From: Pseudomonadota bacterium | GTDB taxonomy: Bacteria; Desulfobacterota; Desulfarculia; Desulfarculales; Desulfarculaceae | DNA length: 63,611 nucleotides | Assembly: GCA_018819925.1 (NCBI GenBank) | Contig: JAHJPG010000069.1 | Span: forward strand, 1-63,611 | Direction of reading: 5' to 3' | In this document: one piece after another, positions 45,624-54,481 of the stretch | Layout of the letters: each line of letters starts with the position of its first letter | Numbering within the stretch: position 1 is the stretch's first letter | Program-made: the position numbers and the translations under genes | The notes under the pieces: model-generated | The model's input: the letters and a program-made list of their open reading frames with translations, nothing else | What the model was told of the DNA's origin: nothing | Databases searched by the model: none

Positions 45624-46349
45624 TTAAATGTCTGGGGCCGCATTAACGCTGTGCCCGGGGGGCATTTTGAATTGGTACCGTCCTTCGGTGTCGAACTTGG
45701 ATTGTTTGAGGAACCGGTCCAGCACGTTTTCGATGTGCTCCTTGACCTGATTTTCCACCAGATGGGTGTCCTTGCGCTTAAAGGCGTCCAAGATTAGGCC
45801 GTGTTCGGCAATGGACGAGGGAATAATGGTGTTGTTTTTGTAATACTGGGTGGTCAGCCAAAGCCACATGGTGGATTTGACGATTGAGCGGATGGCTCGG
45901 CGCAGGGCCTTGTTGTCCGCCACTTTGAGGAATGTCCGGTGAAAGGCGAAGTTCAACGCCGCGCATTGGGCGAAATTGCCGGCGGTGAACTCATGCTGGA
46001 TTTCCCGATTTATTGCTTCCAGCTCCTCGATCTGCTCCGGAGTGATCTTTTCGGCGGCCAGTTTGGCGGCCAGGCTTTCCAGGCAGGCCAGCACGGGGAT
46101 GTTGTCGGTCAAATCCTCCCGGGTTAAATTCCGGACGTACTTTTTCGTGTAGGCGTCAACCACCACGAGACCGTCCGCCTCCAGGAGGCGTATCGCTTCT
46201 CGGATGGGGGCGCGGCTGACCCCAAAATCCTTTTGCAGATCCTGTTCCACCAGGCGGCAGCCCGGCTCCAAGATGCCGGTGGTAATTGCCTTGGAGATAC
46301 TCAAGTAGATTTGGTCGACCATGGACTTAGGCTTACTGAAATCGGCCAT
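45624..46349 (-). CDS. GntR family transcriptional regulator, FCD domain
   Basis: A 241-residue regulator heading the dicarboxylate beta-oxidation cluster. Winged helix at about residues 10-75 (DFGVSRAPIREAIRLLEADG) and FCD domain at about 80-220 with potential metal ligands (NFAFHRTF, AEHGLILDA, VKEHIENV). Its own predicted promoter contains a TTGTCGACAA palindrome, so it probably represses itself and the divergent MFS gene. The effector is likely the imported acid or its CoA ester. Confidence 0.9.
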   Translation of the reverse strand: MADFSKPKSMVDQIYLSISKAITTGILEPGCRLVEQDLQKDFGVSRAPIREAIRLLEADGLVVVDAYTKKYVRNLTREDLTDNIPVLACLESLAAKLAAEKITPEQIEELEAINREIQHEFTAGNFAQCAALNFAFHRTFLKVADNKALRRAIRSIVKSTMWLWLTTQYYKNNTIIPSSIAEHGLILDAFKRKDTHLVENQVKEHIENVLDRFLKQSKFDTEGRYQFKMPPGHSVNAAPDI

Positions 46350-46401
46350 TGGTCATCCCTCCTTTCAGTGTTGGTGCAATTCACGATGTGGTGTGCCATC
46401 A

Positions 46402-46431
46402 AATATATTAATGTTGTCGACAATATGTCAA
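46402..46431 (-). promoter_or_regulatory. GntR promoter with internal operator
   Basis: On the minus strand TTGACA (46431-46426), an 18-base spacer and TATATT (46407-46402) form a good sigma-70 promoter. The perfect palindrome TTGTCGACAA (46414-46423) fills the spacer and matches the FadR/VanR-type TNGTNNNACNA pattern. A related half-site (GGTAGACAAC) lies at 46531-46540 nearer the divergent gene. Repressor binding would block RNA polymerase directly. Confidence 0.65.
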
Positions 46432-46580
46432 GAATAAATTAGATTTACATCCAATTTATATGGCAGCCTTGGTTCCGGCGGGGTTTTTTACTGGACCAAA
46501 CGATTAATGCCAGCAATAGATATATAAAATGGTAGACAACGAGGGGGACAGTCTTTGACTCAGTGGAAAAGGGGGGCAGA

Positions 46581-47924
46581 TTGCCAAGTAAACTAGATCC
46601 CTTCAGGAACAACGCCAAACAAGGTTTTTATCTTGGCTGGGTGATGGTAGGCCTGGCCTTCATTAATTTAGGTGTAATTTTCGGCATTTGGTATTCTTTT
46701 TCGGTGTTTTTCTTGGCTTTGGTTCAAGAGTTCCATTGGAGTCGGGCCGTCGCCGCAAGCATCTTTTCAATTTTCATCTTTTGTCAGTCCCTGACCGGGC
46801 CTTTGGCCGGCCGGCTTATGGACAGCGCAGGCCCTCGTGTGACAATCCCTCTGGGGGCGGTTATCCTAGCCGGTGGGTTGGTTTTGGTCAGTCAGGCCGG
46901 AAGCCTCAACGAATTCCGCCTGGCCTATGGTGTTGCCGCCAGCTTCGGGGTGGGCCTGATGGGATTCAGCGCCCACGCGGCTTGGCTGCCGCGCTGGTTC
47001 GAGCGGCAAAGGGGCCTGTCCCTGGGCATAGCCATGTCGGGAATAGGGGTGGGCGTTCTGCTTCTGGTCCCGGCTGCGGAGTTTTTAATCTCCCATTATG
47101 GCTGGAGGAACGCTTATCTCGTGCTGGCTGCGATAGTCCTTGTAATTCTGTTGCCCTTAAATTTACTTTTCGCGCGAAGGTCGCCAGCCGATTTGGGATT
47201 GCAGCCTGATGGTGGCCGGCCATCCCACAAATCCGGCCAGAGTGGGCCGGCGACCATAGTCGTAATGGACAAAACCTGGGCCCATAAAGACTGGGGACTC
47301 AAGGAAGCCGCAAAGACCCGAAGGTTTTGGCTTCTTATGGCAGCGGTGGGCTTTGGCAGCTTTTGCTATCAGGGTGCATTTATGCACGCCGTGGCCGGCA
47401 TGGTCGATGGAGGCGTTGACAAGAGCCGGGCAGCGCTATTTCTGGGAATCATGGGGATAGTTGGTTCCATGGGCAAAATTGGGTTTGGTTTTATCTCCGA
47501 CCGGCTGGGCAGGGAGTTGGCCAATACACTGGCTGCGGGGGTGGCCTCTCTAGGTATATTTTTTATGGTGATACTCACCCCGAACTCCGTAGTGCTCCCT
47601 TTGCTATTCGCGATTCTGTTCGGATTTGGCTATGGAGCCGCCGCCCCGCTTTTCCCATCGGTGGCGGCGGATTTGTTTTTTGGGAGATCCTTTGGGGTGA
47701 TAGTGGCCGTAATCTTCTTGGGCGCCAGCATCGGCGGGTCGCTGGGACCGCTGATTATGGGTCTGCTCCGCGATATCTCTGGCGACTATGACCTCTCTTT
47801 TGAATTTGCCATGGTCATGCTTTGGTTGTCCTGCCTTTTGATATGGTTGACCGCGCCCCGTAAAGTTAGAAGGGTTGGGCGGACTAAACCCAGCAAAGGC
47901 AGTGGTGAGGTTCCCCCGATTTGA
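46581..47924 (+). CDS. MFS transporter, oxalate/formate antiporter-like (monocarboxylate) family
   Basis: A 447-residue carrier with twelve predicted hydrophobic segments. Motif A-like sequence appears as GPLAGRLMDSAGPRV after helix 2 and FISDRLGRE in the second half. The N terminus GFYLGWVMVGLAFINLGVIFG is typical of the OFA/monocarboxylate branch. TTG at 46581 has AAGGGGGGC just upstream and is preferred to GTG at 46563. It is divergent from the FCD regulator and shares its operator region, so it may be a second entry or an exit route for acids of that pathway. Confidence 0.85.
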   Translation: MPSKLDPFRNNAKQGFYLGWVMVGLAFINLGVIFGIWYSFSVFFLALVQEFHWSRAVAASIFSIFIFCQSLTGPLAGRLMDSAGPRVTIPLGAVILAGGLVLVSQAGSLNEFRLAYGVAASFGVGLMGFSAHAAWLPRWFERQRGLSLGIAMSGIGVGVLLLVPAAEFLISHYGWRNAYLVLAAIVLVILLPLNLLFARRSPADLGLQPDGGRPSHKSGQSGPATIVVMDKTWAHKDWGLKEAAKTRRFWLLMAAVGFGSFCYQGAFMHAVAGMVDGGVDKSRAALFLGIMGIVGSMGKIGFGFISDRLGRELANTLAAGVASLGIFFMVILTPNSVVLPLLFAILFGFGYGAAAPLFPSVAADLFFGRSFGVIVAVIFLGASIGGSLGPLIMGLLRDISGDYDLSFEFAMVMLWLSCLLIWLTAPRKVRRVGRTKPSKGSGEVPPI

Positions 47925-48269
47925 TGGACACCTCGAAAAGCATGTATAACATGTATAAAGTGTGAGTGACGTTTTGGATGCCAATAAAGCGAGGTGGCCC
48001 GCACGCATCCGGTCACGAAGTTATCTGTATTCCTCCCTTTCTTAGCGCCAGGCAACAGTCGGAATTTCAGACGATTTAATAGTAAGGAATTCGACTGGGG
48101 GAAGTTTGCCGAGGGCCTCGTGGGGCGATCCTCGTTGTATTCCTTGTGTAAGTGGTTCGTGATACCCCGCACCTCATCTGGAGAGGGGAAATATGTATAG
48201 AAGGGGGCTGGGCCCTCGCGAGGTTTTTGTAGATATATTTGAAATCGAATTGGTATTGGAAAATATTTC
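47925..48269. other. intergenic stretch with a 9-base tandem repeat
   Basis: About 345 bases between convergent genes (MFS, plus; GntR, minus). The only structure seen is the exact tandem repeat CATGTATAA-CATGTATAA at 47941-47958. No T-run terminator or convincing gene is visible. Confidence 0.4.
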
Positions 48270-48962
48270 CTAGTCGCCTTCACGCCACAGGCCAATCGGG
48301 ATGTTTTTTCTTAGAAAATCAACTACATACGTTCCTGCATCAATAATGTGTGATTCCATGAGCATCCTGGCGGTGTCTGGGCGCTTGTCTTTTAAAGCCT
48401 GCAGCAACTCCTGATGCTCCCTGATGTTGATGGAAATTCGGCCAGGCACGGACAGTACGATGAACCAATAACTCCTGAAGTTCGAGTTTTGCCGGATCAA
48501 CTCTATTAATCTCTGGTTGCCACAGCTTAGGTTAATTATTCTGTGAAACTGAATATTTATATGTTGCCATTGGCTTACATCTTCCAGCAGGATGGCCTCC
48601 TGGCTTTTAAGGTTTTCTTCCAAGGTTTGCAGGTCGGCCGGGGTCAGCTTGAAGGCGGCCAGTCCAGCGGCGTATCCTTCCAACATTCCAATAACTTGGT
48701 ACTTCTCCTGGACGTCGACGAGGGAAATCTCGGCTACGGAAGCTCCTTTGTAGGGCTCTATCGCCACCAGCCCCTCGGAGGACAAAATGCCAAGGGCTTG
48801 CCGAACCACCATTCGGTTAACCCCATAAGAGCTTGTCAGATCCTTTTCCACCAACCGCTCTCGCGGCAGCCGCTGTCCGGCATAAATTTCTTTTCGCAAG
48901 TTCTTGGTGACTTGCTCTAAATCAGCCTGGGCAGTGGATGGTTTTAAATGGTGATCGCTCAT
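48270..48962 (-). CDS. GntR family transcriptional regulator, FCD domain
   Basis: A 230-residue FCD regulator. Winged helix about residues 15-80 (SSYGVNRMVVRQALGILSSEG) and FCD about 90-215 (NIQFHRIINL, REHQELLQAL, MESHIIDAG supply the likely metal histidines). It is divergent from the DctPQM operon. TTGTTAAC-type sequences occur upstream of both, at about 49154-49162 and 49402-49410, suggesting that one repressor controls both directions. Confidence 0.9.
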   Translation of the reverse strand: MSDHHLKPSTAQADLEQVTKNLRKEIYAGQRLPRERLVEKDLTSSYGVNRMVVRQALGILSSEGLVAIEPYKGASVAEISLVDVQEKYQVIGMLEGYAAGLAAFKLTPADLQTLEENLKSQEAILLEDVSQWQHINIQFHRIINLSCGNQRLIELIRQNSNFRSYWFIVLSVPGRISINIREHQELLQALKDKRPDTARMLMESHIIDAGTYVVDFLRKNIPIGLWREGD

Positions 48963-49153
48963 GCCGCCCCTTGGGGGTTTAGGTGTTGGCCTACCTCATG
49001 AAAGCCGAAGGCCGGACCGTAGCAACAGCCGCGCCATAAGGCCGGCTTGCCCGTCAGGCTCTTTTGGGACGCTCTGGCCTGACTACTCAACTGAGTTGCT
49101 GACACTTTTATTACCGTATCCATAGGGGGTTAGCAAGCGAACAAAATAAAATA

Positions 49154-49162
49154 GTTAACAAT
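49154..49162 (-). promoter_or_regulatory. candidate GntR operator upstream of the regulator gene
   Basis: Minus-strand ATTGTTAACTAT contains the same TTGTTAAC core as the site in the divergent dctP promoter. A TTGGCA box lies upstream of it on the minus strand, so it would fall inside the regulator's promoter. The promoter itself is weakly defined. Confidence 0.35.
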
Positions 49163-49235
49163 AATGTGCCAAGCTGCTTGCTGGCCATCTGCCAGATTCA
49201 ACTAATTGTTTACGAAAAGAATAAAATTTGAAAGC

Positions 49236-49263
49236 GAAAAAATTTGCCGGCACTTAGTGCCGG
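49236..49263 (-). terminator. rho-independent terminator, minus strand
   Basis: CCGGCAC-tta-GTGCCGG (49247-49263) is a perfect 7-base stem. On the minus strand it is followed by CAAATTTTTTCGC. No minus-strand gene is evident to its right, so it may insulate the regulator from stray antisense transcription. The rest of 48963-49392 shows no gene. Confidence 0.5.
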
Positions 49264-49392
49264 GAGGCTGCCGTCATCCAGCCATGGGTTGGGTGAGATA
49301 ACTAAGTAAATAAAATCGGAAAGATAAGTTCAGAAGCCCCCCAGATGCGAGAAAAAGGCGGAGGGCTCCTGAAGATGTGCGCAATTAAATAG

Positions 49393-49420
49393 TTGACATT
49401 TTTGTTAACATAATTAATAT
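49393..49420 (+). promoter_or_regulatory. predicted dctPQM promoter with TGTTAACA operator
   Basis: TTGACA (49393-49398), a 16-base spacer and TAATAT (49415-49420) form the promoter. The perfect palindrome TGTTAACA (49403-49410) lies in the spacer. The predicted transcript would have a leader of about 350 bases before dctP. Confidence 0.55.
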
Positions 49421-49495
49421 CAATAATGCTATACAGGAATAGCCGGCCTGGATTTGGTGTGGGCCTTGCCTTAGGGCTGAAAAGGGGTGAACTCA

Positions 49496-49597
49496 ATGGC
49501 CCAACATTCGGCTTGGCGTTTCCTGGACTCGCCACTTGGAGTTTTGGCTCCGGCCTCGGGCGGCTATGCCCTATACGGCAATGAGCAAGTGTCTTGA
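49496..49597 (+). CDS. possible 33-residue leader peptide
   Basis: ATG at 49496 is preceded by AAAAGGGGTGA at a normal distance and opens a 33-codon frame (MAQHSAWRFL...GNEQVS) ending in TGA. It lies in the long leader of dctP. It has no recognisable domain. The good ribosome site is the only support; it could be a regulatory upstream frame or chance. Confidence 0.25.
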   Translation: MAQHSAWRFLDSPLGVLAPASGGYALYGNEQVS

Positions 49598-49780
49598 TTT
49601 TTATTCACGAAAACGATGAGCGGACAATTTTAAATCCCGCAGCAAAATTATTAGTTCGTTATGCATCCCTGAAGCATAGCCAGGCTTTGCCGCTTTGCAT
49701 GGTTTCAACAAGAGATGGAGGGAGGCACGGGGATGCCGGCGCCTGCAAGTTTGCATTGTTATAGTGGAAAGGAGCCCATA

Positions 49781-50794
49781 ATGGAAAAGTTGACAGTGGC
49801 CAAGCGTCTTGTGGGGTGTTTGATAATCACATTATGTCTAATCAGCATGTTAAGCACGCAGGTCTTTGCGCAGACGCGAACGTTGAAACTCGCTACGTTA
49901 TATTCACCAGGCAGGGAGCTTTACGAGACCGTTAAATATTTTGCCGACGAGGTAGAAAAACGAACAAAGGGCGAGGTCAAATTCAAAATTTTCCCAGGTA
50001 ACTCACTGGTCCCCGCCAAACAAGCCTTGTCCAGTGTACATAACGGAGTGGTTGATTCCGCCTTCGTGCCTGGGGCCTATGAGCAGTCCCTGTGGCCTTT
50101 GACTGGCATGCTAATGACTTTTGGGGCGCCCAACATCACCTATCAAAAATGGCGCACCATCCATGACCCCATTCGGGATATATTGAACAAAAACCTAAAA
50201 ATAAATGTGGTTATTGTAAGCATGCCCCATGTTTTGCAATACCTTTTCTATTCAAAAGATCCTCTGACCGGGACTCTAAAAGACTTTAAAAACACCATGG
50301 TCAGAAGCGCGGGAGGCGCATACGATATTTCCTTCAAGGCACTGGGATGCGCTCCCGTAAAGATCCCCGCCAGCGAGACCTATATGGCTCTGCAAAAGGG
50401 AACTATTGACAGCGGTTGGAATATTTATGGCCGATACGTGGGGGCCAAACTGTATGAGGTGGCACCCCATGTGGTAGTCATACCCAAAGGGATGATCATC
50501 TGTGGGCAATACTTTGTAATCAACAAGGCGGTTTGGGAAAGCCTTTCTCCCAAGAACAGAAATGTGATCATGGAGGTGGGCAAGGATGTGGTGGCCTACA
50601 CCAACGATAGGTCGGCAGCCTCGGATCAAAACGTATTAAACAAAAAATTGCCACAGCTTGGCATCAAGCCCACGATCATGTCTACCGAGGTGAATCAGAA
50701 ACTACTGGAAAAGCTTGCGCCCACATGGGGGCCGGTGATTAGTAAAAACGGCAAGCAAGGCCAGGAAATCGCTAAGATCCTGGGAGTCCGTTGA
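49781..50794 (+). CDS. TRAP transporter solute-binding protein, DctP family
   Basis: A 337-residue DctP-type periplasmic protein. Signal peptide at residues 1-30 (ending VFAQ). The mature chain shows KLATLYSPGRELYETVKYFADEV-like family sequence, FPGNSLVPAKQALSSVHNGVVD near residue 70 and SETYMALQKGTIDSGWN near 205, the conserved ligand-carboxylate region. ATG at 49781 has AAAGGAG 7 bases upstream. It supplies the DctQ/DctM pair encoded next, after a hairpin. The substrate is probably an organic acid that the CoA ligase downstream activates. Confidence 0.93.
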   Translation: MEKLTVAKRLVGCLIITLCLISMLSTQVFAQTRTLKLATLYSPGRELYETVKYFADEVEKRTKGEVKFKIFPGNSLVPAKQALSSVHNGVVDSAFVPGAYEQSLWPLTGMLMTFGAPNITYQKWRTIHDPIRDILNKNLKINVVIVSMPHVLQYLFYSKDPLTGTLKDFKNTMVRSAGGAYDISFKALGCAPVKIPASETYMALQKGTIDSGWNIYGRYVGAKLYEVAPHVVVIPKGMIICGQYFVINKAVWESLSPKNRNVIMEVGKDVVAYTNDRSAASDQNVLNKKLPQLGIKPTIMSTEVNQKLLEKLAPTWGPVISKNGKQGQEIAKILGVR

Positions 50795-50809
50795 CCGTTC
50801 GCAAAAAGT

Positions 50810-50835
50810 AGTGGCGCCCCGCAAGGGGCGCCACT
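50810..50835 (+). terminator. strong GNRA-looped hairpin after dctP
   Basis: AGTGGCGCCCC (50810-50820) pairs perfectly over 11 bases with GGGGCGCCACT (50825-50835) around a GCAA tetraloop. It lies 15 bases after the dctP stop and 150 bases before dctQ. There is no T run. Confidence 0.6.
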
Positions 50836-50983
50836 TCCATATAGACACTAAAAGTCAATGTCTGAGACGTATTTTGTAGAGGGTAAATAACTGCGAAAAC
50901 ACGATTTTGGCGCCGCTGGCGGGCCGCTTTATACCGCCCCGCCAGCGGCATTTAAATGCCCCAAGCTAGAGCGGAAAATTGAC

Positions 50984-51478
50984 ATGTTTAAAATAATTAA
51001 TCGCATCAACAGTGTTGCCGATTACGTCAACGCCGTTCTTTTTGCGGTTATAGCTTTTGGCGTTTTGGTGGCGGTTTTCGGGCGCTACCTTTTTCGAATT
51101 CCAATACCAGCCGCCATGGAGTTGGCATATTTTGCCATGCTTTGGTGCGCCTTTCTCAAAACCGGTCAGGCCTTGTTTGAAGACCGGCACATTGGTATGG
51201 CCTTGCTCAAAGGTAGACTTCACGGCAAGGCCGAAGCGTCAGTAGGCATAATAATTAATGCTGTTGTGTTGGTCCCTTCTCTTTACATGGGAGCTTACGC
51301 CAGCAAGATGGCTTGGGAGGCGTGGATTTTCGGTTGGCGGACATCGGGCGGGCTTCCAATGCCACAGTGGGCACTTTATGGCGCTATGGCTTTAGGCTCT
51401 TTTTATTTGGTTTTAATTGCAGGTTATAAAATTTGGGGACATATCACTCTTATAATCGGGAAAAACAATGGACGCTAG
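50984..51478 (+). CDS. TRAP transporter small permease, DctQ family
   Basis: A 164-residue membrane protein with four hydrophobic segments and the DctQ pattern (NAVLFAVIAFGVLVAVFGRY; AMELAYFAMLWCAFLKTG; EDRHIGMALL). It joins DctP and DctM in the importer. Its 3' end overlaps dctM by 11 bases. The ribosome site (GAGCGGAAA) is weak. The GC content is lower than in most of the window. Confidence 0.88.
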   Translation: MFKIINRINSVADYVNAVLFAVIAFGVLVAVFGRYLFRIPIPAAMELAYFAMLWCAFLKTGQALFEDRHIGMALLKGRLHGKAEASVGIIINAVVLVPSLYMGAYASKMAWEAWIFGWRTSGGLPMPQWALYGAMALGSFYLVLIAGYKIWGHITLIIGKNNGR

Positions 51479-52772
51479 CATATATCCATCGTTAATTCTT
51501 AGCTGCTTGCTTTTGGCGTTGCTTTTATTAGGGGTGCCCATTGCTTTTGCCTTATCTTTTTTAGGCATTACCGCCTGCTTTTTATGGATTGGCAGCGGAT
51601 CGATAATACAGATAGTTCAAAGTTTTTACGGCACCTGTTCATCGGACATCTTGCTATGTTTGCCCTTATTCTTGTTGATGGCTGAAGTTGTGGTGGTAGC
51701 CGGCATCGGCGAGGATTTGTTCAACTCCATCAAGATTTGGACTGGTAGGCTGCATGGTGGGATCGCCGCGGCCACGGTGATCGGATGCGGCATGTTCGCG
51801 GCGGTCAGCGGCTCAAGCACCGCTACCATCGCCGCAGTGGGTGTCATCGCCTTGGTGGAAATGCTACGCTTGGGGTATCAAAAATCCTTCGCCAGCGGGA
51901 CGGTTGGCGTTGGAGGCACCTTGGGGGTTATGATACCGCCCAGCATAATCATGATTCTCTATGGGGCTCTGGCGGATCAGTCCATAGGAAAACTTTTTAT
52001 CGCCGGAGTGGTGCCTGGGGTTTTGATGGCATTGGGTTTTGTGATAGTAACTCTCATCAAGGGCTATACAAACCCTCAGAGCGCTCCGGTTTATAGTGAG
52101 CGCCTTTCCTTTGCCGCCAAAATGCGTGTGTCCAGGTCGGTCATTCCCTTCGTCCTAATATTTTTAACTATGTTCTACGCCTTTTATACCGGGATCGCCA
52201 CACCCACAGAGGTGGCGGCGTTAGGGGTTTTGGCTTCGGTGGGCATCGGTTTTGCCATGCGGAGATTGTCTCTGGCCAAGCTATTCCATGCGACCAAAAA
52301 AGCCGGCCTCACCACTGCCTTTGTATTGTTCATTATCGCTGGAGCGAAGTTCTTCACGTTTTCTGTTTCGGCCACGGGAGTCTCTGATCTAATCACCCAG
52401 ACCATAAGTGGAATGGGGTTGGGCCCCATACAATTGGTGCTGGCAATGATGTTGGTCTATCTGGTCATGGGTTGTTTCATAGATCCGGCGGGGATGCTGA
52501 CCTTGACCATCCCTTTCTTTTTGCCCGCCCTTGTCGCCGCAAACGTTGACCTAATCTGGTTCGGTGTGCTGGCCACGCTGTTGTCGGAAATTGGGTATTG
52601 TACTCCACCTTTCGGATTTAATTTGTTTGTCTTGAAAGGGGTGGCGCCACCCGAAATAAACATGAGTCACATCGTAAGAGGAGTGTTGCCCTTTCTGGTG
52701 GTTGATTTGATATTGCTCGTATTAATTATAGTGTTTCCCGAATTGGCGCTGTGGTTGCCTTCTAAAATGTAA
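51468..52772 (+). CDS. TRAP transporter large permease, DctM family
   Basis: A 434-residue inner-membrane protein with about eleven to twelve helices. Family hallmarks are GVPIAFALSFLGI near residue 22, GCGMFAAVSGSSTATIAAVGVIA near 105 and GTVGVGGTLGVMIPPSIIMILYG near 145. A second TM repeat carries MGCFIDPAGMLTLTIPFFLPA. It is the ion-coupled transport subunit of the DctPQM system. Confidence 0.95.
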   Translation: MDASIYPSLILSCLLLALLLLGVPIAFALSFLGITACFLWIGSGSIIQIVQSFYGTCSSDILLCLPLFLLMAEVVVVAGIGEDLFNSIKIWTGRLHGGIAAATVIGCGMFAAVSGSSTATIAAVGVIALVEMLRLGYQKSFASGTVGVGGTLGVMIPPSIIMILYGALADQSIGKLFIAGVVPGVLMALGFVIVTLIKGYTNPQSAPVYSERLSFAAKMRVSRSVIPFVLIFLTMFYAFYTGIATPTEVAALGVLASVGIGFAMRRLSLAKLFHATKKAGLTTAFVLFIIAGAKFFTFSVSATGVSDLITQTISGMGLGPIQLVLAMMLVYLVMGCFIDPAGMLTLTIPFFLPALVAANVDLIWFGVLATLLSEIGYCTPPFGFNLFVLKGVAPPEINMSHIVRGVLPFLVVDLILLVLIIVFPELALWLPSKM

Positions 52773-52860
52773 CTCGTTCAATGAAGGCGTTCAGGCAATG
52801 TCCCCCGTGCGATAACCGGGCCTAAACCTAAGTTCATGCACTATAAGTGAGAGATTAACT

Positions 52861-54429
52861 ATGCTGATCGGCGATATTATTACGTACAACGCCATGCACC
52901 ACCCACACAAACTGGCCTTGGTTGATGGTGACAAAAAAGTTACTTACCGCGAGTTGGAACAGCAATCCAATAGAGTGGCCAGAGTACTGTCTGGCTTGGG
53001 CGTGGGGCCTGGCCAGAGAGTGGCGGTAATAGAAGATACCAATATAAGCTGTATCGAATGCGCGCTAGGGGTCATAAAAACCGGTGCCGTTTTAGTCAAT
53101 ATCAACAATCTTTACAACTCCAGTGAACTGCTGAAGGTTCTGAAGGATTGCGACCCATCCGCAGTGATATTTGGGCCGAATTACGGGCAGCTGGTAGAAC
53201 AAATACACGATGATCTTTCAAACTTGGGGCGCCTCCTCTGCATAGGGGCGTGCAATTTCGCGATCAATTTGGCTGCGGAGCTATCCAAGGCGTCGGACGA
53301 TAAACTGACTTTGGATATCCCTGAAGACCAAGCGTTCATGATTTTGTACACTGCTGGGACCACCGGCGAAGCCAAAGGGGCCGTTTATACCCACAAGGCC
53401 TTTTGGCAAAATCTATTACTTACCATTATCGACACCTATAAACAGACCCACGACGAAAAATGGATTGGTCCAATCCCCATGTATCATATCGGGGGCTTTG
53501 GAACGATTATGCGTATATTCCTAATGTCCAATACCTTTTATATGAAAAACAGGTTTGATCCTTTTGACTATTTGAAAACCATTGAACGTGAAAAAATAAC
53601 CATACTTTACGCCTATCCCACCATGATAAACGCGATGGTTAATGTCCCCCAGCGCGCCCAATTTGATTTGTCCTCGCTAAGATTGGTCATCTACGGCGGC
53701 TCCCCCATCCCTGAACAAATTTTGCGCGATGCCTATGACCTGTTCAAGTGCGACTTTTTGCAGCGCTATGGAGCCACCGAGTGCTGTGGCTCCGCAATCC
53801 TGATTTTGACCCCCGATGATCATCGGGAACTGCTGGCCGGCAAGAAGGAAGACTTGAGGAGGCTGCAATCAGCCGGAAAACCCAGCCTGGCAACCCAAGT
53901 GAAGCTGGTGGACCCCCAAGGCCAAACTATAAACCAACCTTGGCAGCCCGGAGTATTGCTGGCCAAACTGCCCGCGGCCATGGAAGGCTACTGGTGCGCC
54001 CCCGAGGAAACCGCCAAGGTTTTATGCGATGGATGGCTGCGCTTGGGCGACATCGCGCAGTTCGACGAGCAGGGGTTCTACTACCTGGTTGATCGCGAAA
54101 AGGACATGATCGTCAGCGGGGCGCGCAATATCTACCCCCGGGAGGTGGAAGAGGTCCTCTATGTTCACCCTGCGGTGAAGGAGGCCTGCGTGATAGGTGT
54201 GCCCGACGATTATTGGGGAGAGGCGGTCAAAGCGGTGGTTGTCCTTAAAGAGCCCGGCGGGGCAACCGAGTCCCAGTTGATTGATTTCTGCAAATCGCAA
54301 TTGGCCAGCTACAAAAAACCAAAGTCGGTTGATTTTGTCGAGATATTGCCCAAAAACGCCGGCGGCAAGATTTTGAAAAAAATGATTCGGCAACAATATT
54401 GGGTGGGTAGGGATCGGCTAGTTAACTGA
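52861..54429 (+). CDS. AMP-forming acyl-CoA ligase
   Basis: A 522-residue ANL-family enzyme. Phosphate loop YTAGTTGEAKGAVYTH (about residue 162), A5 RYGATECCG, A7-A8 DGWLRLGDIAQFDEQGFYYL-type region and catalytic lysine in NAGGKILKKM near the C terminus. It should convert the acid delivered by the DctPQM transporter into a CoA ester. It lies 88 bases after dctM and 52 bases before the hexapeptide protein, same strand, so the whole set from dctP is probably one operon. Confidence 0.92.
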   Translation: MLIGDIITYNAMHHPHKLALVDGDKKVTYRELEQQSNRVARVLSGLGVGPGQRVAVIEDTNISCIECALGVIKTGAVLVNINNLYNSSELLKVLKDCDPSAVIFGPNYGQLVEQIHDDLSNLGRLLCIGACNFAINLAAELSKASDDKLTLDIPEDQAFMILYTAGTTGEAKGAVYTHKAFWQNLLLTIIDTYKQTHDEKWIGPIPMYHIGGFGTIMRIFLMSNTFYMKNRFDPFDYLKTIEREKITILYAYPTMINAMVNVPQRAQFDLSSLRLVIYGGSPIPEQILRDAYDLFKCDFLQRYGATECCGSAILILTPDDHRELLAGKKEDLRRLQSAGKPSLATQVKLVDPQGQTINQPWQPGVLLAKLPAAMEGYWCAPEETAKVLCDGWLRLGDIAQFDEQGFYYLVDREKDMIVSGARNIYPREVEEVLYVHPAVKEACVIGVPDDYWGEAVKAVVVLKEPGGATESQLIDFCKSQLASYKKPKSVDFVEILPKNAGGKILKKMIRQQYWVGRDRLVN

Positions 54430-54481
54430 TTGTTTCCAATTACTCCCCCCGGCTTGCAGCGAAATTTGAGGAAGGCGGAGC

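Noticed and set aside
49302-49535. 77-codon minus-strand frame in the dctP leader region
   Set aside because: No ribosome site or domain, and it overlaps the predicted promoter and leader of the divergent transporter.
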